From a virus: a stretch of 24,226 nt of DNA. This document shows, in pieces, positions 14,147 to 19,757 of this stretch. The stretch is from positions 1-24,226 of the IMG/VR virus record IMGVR_UViG_3300006919_000431. One strand, written 5' to 3'. The position numbers were made by a program, and so were the translations under genes. Position 1 is the first letter of the stretch. Every line of letters begins with the position of its first letter. The notes beneath the pieces were generated by a model. The model did no database searches. It saw only the letters and a list, made by a program, of their open reading frames with translations, and was not told the DNA's origin.

Positions 14147-15823
14147 TTAATAACCAAATTCTGAATCTAATGGTGTAAATGCTTGTTCACGATGCATATG
14201 CCTAATTCTTGATAAAGGATCTGCTATTCTTGGTCTTGACATTATCAAGTACCTTAGTGCATCGTAAGCATGATCCGAAGCATGAGTATCCACATCTTCT
14301 GGATTAGTTCTATCTAAGGGAATACTTTGGAGTTCGCGTATCAGATTAGGACAGCTATTAAATATCTGTATTCGTGGCCTTCCGCTTTGCTGTAACTTTA
14401 AGTATTCGTGAATCTGTATTTTACCTTGTATACGGTTCTTATCTGCTCTTCTTAGTTTATGCCCTATTCGCATAAGAGCTTCACCTACTGTTGGGCCTGT
14501 AGAACCTGTCTTAGCCCAAGCAGCTGTATCTAAAACTCCGGGTACAGCAAAAGGATCTTGTATCTCCATCTCTGCTATAAGATGTCCAAGATCTTCGCCC
14601 GTAAGTCCTTTACGGTATAGTTCTCTATATATAATAAGAGTGCCATCTGAAGGATCTACAGTTCCCCAAATACAAGCACTCTCTGAAGCATAACCATAGT
14701 CAATTCCTTTTATTCGTTCCCATCCTATAGGAATCTCAAAAGGAGTAACTACATGAGTAGCTGTTTCAAATTCTGTGAAGGCAGCGCCTTCTGCTATTTC
14801 CCAATTACCTTCTAGTAATTGTTTTCTTTGTATAGCCGGGAGAGCCTTTAGCATCTCCTCATAACGACCATCTTCTGCAAGATAAGGATTGTCATCTAAT
14901 CTTGCTGGTATAAACTTTCTGGTTAGACCATCTTCACCCTTAAAAGATTCATTAGGCGGGTGAGGTAATACGTACCGTTTCTTTACCCAATGAGCGCCGA
15001 CACCACCGGGATTAGCTGTACACCGCATATAAGGTACAATGTCTGGATCTGTAGTCCGTAAACGCGAAGCCAGATAGTTCCATCCAAATTCTGTAGGTAG
15101 GTGAGTAATCTCATCAAATCCTATCCAACTATATGCTTGTCCTTGATAACGATATACATCTGCATCTCGTTCCAAGAATCCAAACTCTACTTTGGCCCCT
15201 GAAGGGAAGTTCCAAAGCTTTTCAACTTCCCGATACTTACAGCCGGGAAATGCTTTTGGATACAGCTCTCTAGACTTGTCTATTAGCTCTCTAAGCTCTG
15301 GCATAGACCGCCTAAGTATCAAAGCCCTATGAGCGGGCCTGTGAGCGTATCTAAGAGGATCTATCAGCATGGCATAGGACTTACCTCCACCTGCTGCTCC
15401 ACCGTACAGTACGTCCCTCTCAGGAGCTGCTAAGAAGTCTGTCTGTGGCCCTGCGTTTGGTTTGAAGATAACATTGTCGTTAGCTTCTTCCCGCAAGGCT
15501 TTAGGAACCTTAGACAGAACATCATCTGTTATTATTTTGTTCTTATTATCTTTATCTAGCTTTTCTAAAGTTTCTTTAGATGCTTTGAGCTTATCTCTTT
15601 GATTTGAGAGTTTAACTCTTGTACGCTCTGCTTCTTTTTCTTTTTTGCGTACAGTTCTCCGCGCCTGTATCTTTGCTTTCGTTTCTGAGTGGTAGTTATA
15701 GCCCCTACCTTTTGCGCCCTTTGGTCTACCACTCTTTCGTCTAGGAGTTCCATCCTTCTTTAAAAGGAAGTTACCCTCTGCGTCTGTAAGGTAGTTCTCA
15801 GGATTTTTCTCCCAATCTTCCAT
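14147..15823 (-). CDS. terL: Terminase large subunit (ATPase-nuclease)
   Basis: The 558-residue DNA packaging motor. The ATPase has Walker A GGAAGGGKSY at 141-150, the following helix, Walker B WIGFDE at 233-238 and the coupling motif CTANPGG at 268-274. The C-terminal RNase H-like nuclease has GIDYGYASESACIWG from residue 373 (catalytic Asp375), DTAAW near 430 and the final acidic DTHASDHAYDALRYL. Residues 1-100 are an added basic, coiled-coil region with an AT-hook-like core (KSGRPKGAKGRG, 30-41) and a helix rich in Lys, Arg and Glu. The start overlaps the upstream 77-residue gene by 26 bases. Length and motifs fit a headful or pac-type podovirus terminase; the packaging mode cannot be told from here. 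Confidence 0.93.
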   Translation of the reverse strand: MEDWEKNPENYLTDAEGNFLLKKDGTPRRKSGRPKGAKGRGYNYHSETKAKIQARRTVRKKEKEAERTRVKLSNQRDKLKASKETLEKLDKDNKNKIITDDVLSKVPKALREEANDNVIFKPNAGPQTDFLAAPERDVLYGGAAGGGKSYAMLIDPLRYAHRPAHRALILRRSMPELRELIDKSRELYPKAFPGCKYREVEKLWNFPSGAKVEFGFLERDADVYRYQGQAYSWIGFDEITHLPTEFGWNYLASRLRTTDPDIVPYMRCTANPGGVGAHWVKKRYVLPHPPNESFKGEDGLTRKFIPARLDDNPYLAEDGRYEEMLKALPAIQRKQLLEGNWEIAEGAAFTEFETATHVVTPFEIPIGWERIKGIDYGYASESACIWGTVDPSDGTLIIYRELYRKGLTGEDLGHLIAEMEIQDPFAVPGVLDTAAWAKTGSTGPTVGEALMRIGHKLRRADKNRIQGKIQIHEYLKLQQSGRPRIQIFNSCPNLIRELQSIPLDRTNPEDVDTHASDHAYDALRYLIMSRPRIADPLSRIRHMHREQAFTPLDSEFGY

Positions 15824-16031
15824 TTATAATATTCTTCAGCCCGACATGGCTAATACTTCTGCCTGTCATATGAGTTAACCACTCAGCACCCTCTCGCAAA
15901 GACATCATGTCAGAGGATACCATCTCTTTTATCTTATCTAAAGATTCTAGTTCTTTCTCTACAGGTTCTAGAGTCTTCTCATCTTCAGATAGCTTATATC
16001 CGAAAGGTATAGTGCTGCTAGTTCGCCTCAT
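15798..16031 (-). CDS. 77-residue recombinase-like helix-turn-helix protein between terminase genes
   Basis: A small protein that starts MRRTSSTIPFGYKLSEDEKT and continues LEPVEKELESLDKIKEMVSS, DMMSLREGAEWLTHMTGRSI, SHVGLKNIINGRLGEKS. The pattern P-F-G-Y-x-L-(S)xD-xKTLxPxxxE, then SLREGAEWLTxxTGRxIS and a final helix, is that of the linker region in large serine recombinases, where SxREIAxxLN..G recognises DNA. There is no catalytic domain, so it cannot recombine by itself. It overlaps TerS by 14 bases and TerL by 26 bases, and small proteins of this kind sit beside terL in other marine phages. A DNA-binding cofactor of the terminase is a reasonable guess. Confidence 0.65.
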   Translation of the reverse strand: MRRTSSTIPFGYKLSEDEKTLEPVEKELESLDKIKEMVSSDMMSLREGAEWLTHMTGRSISHVGLKNIINGRLGEKS

Positions 16032-16389
16032 TAGCTTTTGCGGGTAGTATAAATAACCCCCCTGTCATATTATTATTTACTTCTAGTCTTTCTTGTTTTC
16101 CAAGTCCTGTACGATCTAGTATGGTTTGTGCGGCCTGAAGGCGCATATTCGCTTGAGGAATAGGCTGATCAGAGTGCATTACCTCTACAAGCTTCATAGC
16201 GGCTTGGGGTGCTGACTGAGCCAGAATGTTTGAGGCCAAATCGATTATTTCATGTTTGAGTGCTTTGACAACTTGCCAATGTCCATTCTGTGCATAACCT
16301 GCCAACTCAGCAGCTTTCTTAGGGTCACCTCCAGTATCTACCAGATAGTCCAAGAAGTCTTTTTGTTTTACAGTTAATTCTTTAGTCAT
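16018..16389 (-). CDS. terS: Terminase small subunit
   Basis: The first gene of the late operon, 123 residues. It begins MTKELTVKQKDFLDYLVDTG and continues GDPKKAAELAGYA, the N-terminal helix-turn-helix of small terminases (LTxKQxxFLxxLxxxGGDxxxAAxxAGY), which recognises the packaging site. The middle (SAPQAAMKLVEVMHSDQPIP, QANMRLQAAQTILDRTGLG) is the oligomerisation helix pair common to this family. The end has NNNMTGGLFILPAK, the peptide that probably contacts TerL. The frame stays open upstream to 16719, but that part crosses promoter and hairpin DNA and is not protein-like, so the ATG at 16389 is preferred. That start lies only 7 bases past a consensus -10 box, with no Shine-Dalgarno motif, so translation from a leaderless mRNA is predicted. 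Confidence 0.82.
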   Translation of the reverse strand: MTKELTVKQKDFLDYLVDTGGDPKKAAELAGYAQNGHWQVVKALKHEIIDLASNILAQSAPQAAMKLVEVMHSDQPIPQANMRLQAAQTILDRTGLGKQERLEVNNNMTGGLFILPAKANEAN

Positions 16390-16396
16390 GTATAGT

Positions 16397-16425
16397 ATTA
16401 TAGTGCTATATAGAGGTTCTGTCAA
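16397..16425 (-). promoter_or_regulatory. Leftward sigma-70 promoter of the virion operon
   Basis: On the minus strand TTGACA (16425-16420), 17 bases, TATAAT (16402-16397): a perfect consensus with ideal spacing. Only ACTATAC separates the -10 box from the terS ATG, so transcription should start at or within a base or two of the start codon. Confidence 0.85.
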
Positions 16426-16461
16426 GTATTTTTTAATATTATTATAAATAACTTGACAGAA
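16417..16461. promoter_or_regulatory. Perfect 11-bp inverted repeat holding both -35 boxes
   Basis: TTCTGTCAAGT at 16417-16427 is the exact reverse complement of ACTTGACAGAA at 16451-16461. The arms carry the two divergent -35 hexamers and enclose 23 bases of pure A/T, which may act as UP element for both promoters. A regulator binding both arms could switch the two operons together. Confidence 0.8.
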
Positions 16462-16481
16462 TGCTCTGTGGACTGTATAAT
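16454..16481 (+). promoter_or_regulatory. Rightward sigma-70 promoter toward the early operon
   Basis: TTGACA (16454-16459), 16 bases, TATAAT (16476-16481), both consensus. A small dyad, ACAGA-ATGC-TCTGT (16456-16469), overlaps the -35 end and spacer and could be an operator. Transcription would start near 16488 and give a leader of about 650 bases before the first clear gene. Confidence 0.8.
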
Positions 16482-16539
16482 ATACTTTGTACCCCCGGTG
16501 CATAGCTATATAGATATGTAACAATCCTAGCGGATTGAT

Positions 16540-16737
16540 GTCTTTAAAGACTCTATGGCCGCAAAAAGTCTCCAGAGACTTTAGAGTTATTGTGGCCCCA
16601 AACTGCTTAACACTGTAAAGTCTGTAAAATGTATGAGTATTAGTATATATACTAGGGGGGGTGGCATGGCCTCCTGCCCCACCCTCCAAAGTCTTTAGAG
16701 ACTTTAGAGGGTGCCACACTCCAGAGTCTTTTGAGAC
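16540..16737. repeat. Four GTCT-N4-AGAC dyads
   Basis: Copies at 16540-16551 (TTAA centre), 16568-16579 (CCAG), 16691-16702 (TTAG) and 16726-16737 (TTTG). Two of them extend to AAAGTCT-N4-AGACTTTAGAG, and the fourth extends to CAGAGTCT-N4-AGACTCTG. The constant half-sites with changing centres suit either repeated operators or hairpins in the leader RNA. Confidence 0.75.
16659..16684. other. GC-rich hairpin in the control region
   Basis: GGGTGG and CCACCC, with inner CA/TG pairing after two unpaired C, form a short strong stem at the edge of a run of seven G (16655-16661). It is in the leader of the rightward transcript. No T-run follows, so it is not a clear terminator. Confidence 0.5.
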
Positions 16738-16759
16738 TCTGAAATCTCCAGAGCTTCTA

Positions 16760-16869
16760 TAATCTCTTTAGAGATTCTAGCACAAAATCTCCAAAGCCTC
16801 TCTAGTTTACAGAATATTCACAAATATTCTGAGTCTGTAAAATAAACTCTAAAGACTCAAGAGTCTTTA
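16760..16869. repeat. Three further inverted repeats in the leader
   Basis: AATCTCT-TT-AGAGATT at 16761-16776; CAGAATATT-CACA-AATATTCTG at 16810-16831 (9-bp arms); TAAAGACTC-AA-GAGTCTTTA at 16850-16869 (9-bp arms). The last one contains the same GTCTTT/AAAGAC half-sites as the dyads upstream but in reversed order. Confidence 0.7.
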
Positions 16870-16959
16870 CAATTCAACAACCTATAGAGTATTTAGTAAC
16901 TAAATAATCTATCCCCTCAGTTTATAAAATCTCCAGAGTTTGTATGCGCCTAAACGCCT

Positions 16960-16998
16960 GATCGCGCTATGTGATCGCCATGTGATCCTGTAGCGATC
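16960..16998. repeat. Roughly helically spaced GATC cluster (iteron-like)
   Basis: GATC occurs at 16960, 16973, 16984 and 16995, spaced 13, 11 and 11 bp, mostly as TGATC with ATG or CTG after it. The block is GC-richer than the AT-rich sequence just before it. The layout resembles small origin or regulator iterons, or a Dam/SeqA-type site, but no initiator gene is visible here. Confidence 0.5.
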
Positions 16999-17057
16999 CT
17001 GTGATGTGCGGGGCGTGATGCGCTCTTTCACAATCGCATAATGCGCGGGGAAAGAGG

Positions 17058-17087
17058 TTGACCTCAAAAATCCAATGTGCCTTTAAT
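17058..17087 (+). promoter_or_regulatory. Possible second rightward promoter with operator dyad
   Basis: TTGACC (17058-17063), 18 bases, TTTAAT (17082-17087), about 55 bases before the first early gene. The -35 box lies inside the dyad GAGGT-TG-ACCTC (17055-17066). Spacing and the -10 box are weaker than in the divergent pair. Confidence 0.4.
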
Positions 17088-17145
17088 GGAAATGTCTCAG
17101 CGACACCGAGACTAAACAATCACACACAACTCCAAAGGAGTACAT

Positions 17146-17358
17146 ATGAAAAATTTGATTGCCAAATTTGCAGAGATTAAAAACATGGTTGAGTCCGATG
17201 CTTGGTCTGATACATACGAACTCTACGAGTCAGCCGCTTCAGCAGTTAGAGCCTATAGCAGAAAACATCCGTTTTCTCACATGGGTCTGACTCAAGATGA
17301 ACTTGAGTTACTGAGAGAGGCTAGAAACTTTCCCTACGGAGACCCTGAGAAGAGCTAG
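17146..17358 (+). CDS. First early gene, 70-residue protein of unknown function
   Basis: A small helical protein starting MKNLIAKFAEIKNMVESDAW. Three helices are likely: residues 1-17, SDTYELYESAASAVRAYSRK (21-40) and LTQDELELLREARNF (48-62). There is no membrane segment or cysteine. AAAGGAG stands 5 bases before the ATG, among the best sites in the window. It is first in the rightward operon, where phages often put host takeover genes, but I do not recognise the family. A structured hairpin follows 6 bases after its stop. Confidence 0.75.
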   Translation: MKNLIAKFAEIKNMVESDAWSDTYELYESAASAVRAYSRKHPFSHMGLTQDELELLREARNFPYGDPEKS

Positions 17359-17364
17359 ACCCTT

Positions 17365-17412
17365 AGAACTTTTAAGTCTCTCTTACATAGTGAGAGAGAC
17401 ATAAAAGCTTCT
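17365..17412 (+). ncRNA. Structured intergenic hairpin, copy 1
   Basis: GTCTCTCTTAC pairs with GTGAGAGAGAC (11 bp including a T-G wobble) around loop ATA, above a 1x1 A/A mismatch and a lower stem CTTTTA/TAAAAG, extended by AGAA/TTCT past a bulged C. The apex TTAC-loop-GTGA is shared with three more copies downstream. The next gene starts 48 bases later. Confidence 0.75.
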
Positions 17413-17460
17413 TAGCACCACAAACGACAACACAACACAAACTTATATCGGAGATATACC

Positions 17461-17961
17461 ATGACAACTTCACAAACTTTGAATGAAATTCAAGCTACTC
17501 CCAAGCAGTACTTTGGCCTAGCAGGTAAGTTTACTTACATGATTTGTGAATCTCAAGAGATTCCACAGATTAAATTTTCCATCATCCGAAAGCGAGTCTT
17601 GGGAGTTTTATACTCCCAGTTCCCAGCTTCATCACTTAGCCGTGGGAAAGCTCAAGAGCTTTTCGAGACAGCTAAGATCCCGGCTTTCCTGACTCGTCAG
17701 GTCAAGACTGAGGACATGGTTGGAGCTAAAGCTCCGGTCAAGGTCAAGCGAGTTGCTAAAGCAGCTAAGCCCACAGCAACCAAGGTTGCCAAGAAGAAGG
17801 TCGCCAAAAAGGCAACACCCAAGGTCGCTGCTAAAGCAGCCTCCAAGCCAACAGAGTTGGAGACACGTGTAGCCTTCCTTGAAGGCGAGGTGTCAGATAT
17901 TTCCGAGAATGTCTTGACTATTAAGTCAACTCTGGAAGCTTTGATAACTAAGCTTGGCTAA
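17461..17961 (+). CDS. Histone-H1-like Lys/Ala-rich DNA-binding protein with C-terminal coiled coil
   Basis: A 166-residue protein in three parts. Residues 1-85 look globular and helical (TPKQYFGLAGKFTYMICES, then IIRKRVLGVLYSQFPASSLS and RGKAQELF). Residues 88-130 are a Lys/Ala/Pro tail (KAPVKVKRVAKAAKPTATKV, then AKKKVAKKATPKVAAKAA) very like the C-terminal tail of histone H1 and of bacterial AlgP or HctB. Residues 131-166 (ELETRVAFLEGEVSDISENV, LTIKSTLEALITKL) form a coiled coil with a clear heptad pattern, so it should be an oligomer. GGAG precedes the ATG by 8 bases and a strong terminator follows. The gene is GC-richer than its neighbours, partly because of its Ala and Lys codons. Binding to phage or host DNA is inferred. 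Confidence 0.75.
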   Translation: MTTSQTLNEIQATPKQYFGLAGKFTYMICESQEIPQIKFSIIRKRVLGVLYSQFPASSLSRGKAQELFETAKIPAFLTRQVKTEDMVGAKAPVKVKRVAKAAKPTATKVAKKKVAKKATPKVAAKAASKPTELETRVAFLEGEVSDISENVLTIKSTLEALITKLG

Positions 17962-17972
17962 AGCCACCAACG

Positions 17973-18002
17973 CTCTGGAGAGTTTATGCTCTCCAGAGTT
18001 TT
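17973..18002 (+). terminator. Rho-independent terminator after the H1-like gene
   Basis: CTCTGGAGAG and CTCTCCAGAG form a perfect 10-bp stem with a six-base loop (TTTATG), followed by TTTT. It should end part of the transcripts after the H1-like gene. The stem contains the CTCCAGAG octamer that also recurs in the control region. Confidence 0.85.
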
Positions 18003-18015
18003 AAGGAGTATCTAT

Positions 18016-18192
18016 ATGATTTATTTAAATATTTTATATTATTATCTCAATCCCCGTTGGGAGTTAGTAAGCTACACTTGTTTCCGTAGGAAACGTCAAG
18101 TTAAATTATCTCACTGGAAATACTGCCAGCATGGATATGTCAGAATAACTCTAGGCCATAGGAAGTTTCAGTTTAGCAAAGGGTTATATTAA
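18016..18192 (+). CDS. 58-residue basic protein of unknown function
   Basis: The start taken is the ATG at 18016, with AAGGAG 7 bases upstream; an in-frame ATG at 17986 lies inside the terminator stem and is unlikely. The protein begins MIYLNILYYYLNPRWELVSY and continues TCFRRKRQVKLSHWKYCQHG, YVRITLGHRKFQFSKGLY. It is short, aromatic and basic, with two cysteines and two histidines (C22, C38, H34, H40), which could bind zinc although spacing is irregular. The first 11 residues are hydrophobic but too short for a sure membrane helix. It lies between a terminator and a structured hairpin, so it may have its own level of expression. Confidence 0.6.
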   Translation: MIYLNILYYYLNPRWELVSYTCFRRKRQVKLSHWKYCQHGYVRITLGHRKFQFSKGLY

Positions 18193-18200
18193 TACTTAAA

Positions 18201-18245
18201 AGATTTAAAAGACCTTTTACGGTAGTGAAAGGTCTTTATAAATCT
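18201..18245 (+). ncRNA. Structured intergenic hairpin, copy 2
   Basis: AGATTTA/TAAATCT (7 bp), bulged A at 18238, AAAGACC/GGTCTTT (7 bp), TTTTAC/GTGAAA (6 bp with one T-G wobble), loop GGTA: a 20-bp stem. No T-run follows. The ribosome binding site of the next gene begins about 17 bases downstream. Confidence 0.85.
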
Positions 18246-18273
18246 AAAAGGCCACCAAACCAAGGAGCGAATG

Positions 18274-18459
18274 ATGAAAGCATATATTAAAGTTAAAAAT
18301 ATCTATGGAGTAGATAAGATCTATCCAGATTGTGATGTTTCTAGGTCACTTGTGAATCTTATGAATACCAAAACTATTCCGCTTGAAAAAGTCTACTGGA
18401 TCAGACAGTTAGGTATTGAGTTAGAGCAAAGACCTGTAGAGTTAAAGGATTTATTGTAA
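18274..18459 (+). CDS. 61-residue protein of unknown function
   Basis: The frame has two adjacent ATG codons (18271 and 18274). AAGGAG ends 6 bases before the second and 3 before the first, so the second is preferred. The protein starts MKAYIKVKNIYGVDKIYPDC and then DVSRSLVNLMNTKTIPLEKV, YWIRQLGIELEQRPVELKDL. The N-terminal strand-strand pattern and the helical middle suggest a small alpha/beta fold. I do not recognise it. It lies between two copies of the structured hairpin and seems to be a single-gene unit of the early operon. Confidence 0.65.
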   Translation: MKAYIKVKNIYGVDKIYPDCDVSRSLVNLMNTKTIPLEKVYWIRQLGIELEQRPVELKDLL

Positions 18460-18469
18460 TTTATTTAAA

Positions 18470-18513
18470 AGATTTAGAAGGTCTTTTACGTTGTGAAAGA
18501 CCTTCATAAATCT
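18470..18513 (+). ncRNA. Structured intergenic hairpin, copy 3
   Basis: AGATTTA/TAAATCT (7 bp), bulged A at 18506, GAAGGTC/GACCTTC (7 bp), TTTTAC/GTGAAA (6 bp with the same T-G wobble), loop GTT. Compared with copy 2, three base pairs of the middle stem are changed on both strands, so pairing is kept. The next ATG is 14 bases further on. Confidence 0.88.
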
Positions 18514-18527
18514 AAAAGGGGCCAACC

Positions 18528-18773
18528 ATGAACAGGGAGCAAGCCAAGCGGCACATTGAATTGATGTTTGATTATCATTTTATATACTCTAAAGAGCTTG
18601 AAGATCTGTTGCCTTTTGAGGGCAATCTTAAAGATAGTGCTTACGAAATAAAAAACAGATTAGAAACTCTGGTAGATAAAATTTACAACGACTTCAACCA
18701 ATCTCAAGAAGGTTTGAGATATACATATGAAGAAACCATAACTGGATTAGTAACAGGAGACAATGATGCTTGA
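18528..18773 (+). CDS. 81-residue acidic helical protein
   Basis: Begins MNREQAKRHIELMFDYHFIY and continues SKELEDLLPFEGNLKDSAYE, IKNRLETLVDKIYNDFNQSQ. It is mainly helical and acidic, with no membrane segment. Its first residues (EQAKRHIELMFD) resemble those of the 88-residue protein at 19806 (DRTKAVEFAEEMFD), which may mean distant relation or only a common amphipathic helix. It starts 14 bases after structured hairpin copy 3 with a weak GGGG site and overlaps the next gene by 11 bases. Unknown function. Confidence 0.68.
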   Translation: MNREQAKRHIELMFDYHFIYSKELEDLLPFEGNLKDSAYEIKNRLETLVDKIYNDFNQSQEGLRYTYEETITGLVTGDNDA

Positions 18774-19008
18774 TGAAATATCAATACATAGAATCACAGA
18801 TGTAAAAATTAACACTCCAAACTACGGCCATAACTGGGTAGAAATTGTTGTTAAAAATACTAGAGATCAAGAGTTTGAGCTTACTGTGTTTCTTAGTGAG
18901 GGTGAAAAAGAAACCACTATCTATGAGTTTCTACATGGACTTAGGGACTCTGTAGAAAAAGCAATTAAGGAGAATTTAAGTGTTCAGCAACCACAATCCG
19001 AAGATTAA
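18763..19008 (+). CDS. 81-residue acidic protein, coupled to neighbours
   Basis: The start MMLDEISIHRITDVKINTPN has two ATG codons, 18763 and 18766, behind AGGAG. Residues 10-50 look like a beta sheet (NWVEIVVKNTRDQEFELTVF), followed by a helix LHGLRDSVEKAIKEN. There is no signal or membrane segment. Its start overlaps the gene before it by 11 bases and its 3' end holds the AAGGAG and GTG start of the HhH-like gene (29-base overlap), so the three are translated as a block. Unknown family. Confidence 0.65.
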   Translation: MMLDEISIHRITDVKINTPNYGHNWVEIVVKNTRDQEFELTVFLSEGEKETTIYEFLHGLRDSVEKAIKENLSVQQPQSED

Positions 19009-19606
19009 TCATTTCGCACAGCGTAGCCCAGATAATTTATTTCTAGTTATCATGATGGTATCCCTTAGCATCCAGCAAAAATGGGTGCTAGTGGGAGACA
19101 TGATGGTTGATATGAAACAAAATAAACTAGAATCTAAGTTTGTCTGGGGCAACAAAAAGAATACTTACAAATATATAAGTACTCATAAGCATTTTATCTA
19201 CGGTCAGATGATGGCTGTTATTAACTCCAGCAAATCAGATACTTCAAAGTCGCACAGTCTTATGAAGATATTTCTACAGATTGAAGGGCTTGGTTTGGCT
19301 AAGGCTGGCTTTGTTTGTCAGTTAGTTGCTGGCTTAGTTGGTTGTATTGATGTTCACAATATAAAACAATACAATGTTAAGCCTGATCTGTTGGTTTATA
19401 ACAAGACTGTAAAGACTAAAAGAGGTCAGGAAGCTAATGAGAAAAGGCTTCAAGAGTATGTAGCGCTCTGTGAAATCTATACATCTGAAAGACTTTGGGA
19501 TGCATGGTGTTCATTGATAGCTGACAAGTATCCTAAAGACTTCTTAGATGGCTATCACGTATCAGAGTTACATTACACTTACCTAATAGGAGAATACAAT
19601 GTCTAA
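18980..19606 (+). CDS. HhH-GPD-like protein (possible DNA glycosylase relative)
   Basis: A 208-residue protein using GTG as start, with AAGGAG at 18967-18972, 7 bases upstream. Residues 95-126, MKIFLQIEGLGLAKAGF then VCQLVAGLVGCIDVHN, have the layout of the helix-hairpin-helix plus Gly/Pro-Asp motif of DNA glycosylases: hairpin GLG, an A-rich helix, and Asp124 about 19 residues later in I-D-V-H, as in the V-D-T-H or V-D-V-H of EndoIII and OGG1. The Lys is at the sixth hairpin position (GLGLAKA) and not the fifth as in EndoIII, so bifunctional lyase activity is uncertain. The N-terminus (FSNHNPKINHFAQRSPDNL) and the helix IQQKWVLVGDMM look family-specific. Similar proteins occur in marine phages, to my memory without tested function. 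Role in repair or host DNA attack is inferred. Confidence 0.65.
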   Translation: MFSNHNPKINHFAQRSPDNLFLVIMMVSLSIQQKWVLVGDMMVDMKQNKLESKFVWGNKKNTYKYISTHKHFIYGQMMAVINSSKSDTSKSHSLMKIFLQIEGLGLAKAGFVCQLVAGLVGCIDVHNIKQYNVKPDLLVYNKTVKTKRGQEANEKRLQEYVALCEIYTSERLWDAWCSLIADKYPKDFLDGYHVSELHYTYLIGEYNV

Positions 19607-19757
19607 TTCGTTCGATAAAAATAAGTATATAGATCAGTTACATAAAGATATGGAGGAGTATTTTAAAAAGGGTAAATCAGTTACTAAGCTTCCAATGTCG
19701 CCTGAGATTGTGAAGATGCGAAAAGATATTAATAGAAAGTTTTTTAATAAGTTTTAA
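19599..19757 (+). CDS. 52-residue Lys-rich protein
   Basis: A small basic protein: MSNSFDKNKYIDQLHKDMEE, YFKKGKSVTKLPMSPEIVKM, RKDINRKFFNKF. It is probably two helices with a Pro turn and could bind nucleic acid. The start overlaps the end of the HhH-like gene by 8 bases and has AGGAG 6 bases upstream, so translation is well supported. Its stop codon is part of the lower stem of structured hairpin copy 4, so translation and that RNA fold may influence each other. Confidence 0.7.
   Translation: MSNSFDKNKYIDQLHKDMEEYFKKGKSVTKLPMSPEIVKMRKDINRKFFNKF

Larger units (their letters stand above)
16390..17145. other. Divergent non-coding control region
   Basis: This is the only stretch over 300 bases without a gene. 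It holds the two facing-away promoters (16397-16481), a G-run hairpin (GGGTGG..CCACCC, 16659-16684), a family of GTCT-N4-AGAC dyads (16540-16737), further inverted repeats to 16869, an AT-rich stretch (about 16870-16930) and a GC-richer block with four GATC sites (16960-16998), then a possible second promoter at 17058-17087 and the AAAGGAG site of the first early gene. The open frames that cross it are short or of odd composition and are not supported. A replication origin is possible here, not shown. Confidence 0.75.

Noticed and set aside
16538-16618. Short rightward frame beginning ATGTCTTTAAAGACT in the control region
   Set aside because: 26 codons, no ribosome binding site, and composed of the dyad repeats.
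16390-16719. Extended N-terminus for TerS (open frame continues upstream to 16719)
   Set aside because: The extension crosses both promoters and the dyads, has repeat-derived peptide (SLKTLEGG, SLETFCG) and would hide the well-placed ATG at 16389.
16960-17003. Phage attachment site (attP) in the GATC block
   Set aside because: No integrase gene, no tRNA-like 3' end and no core repeat seen nearby; a lytic lifestyle fits better.
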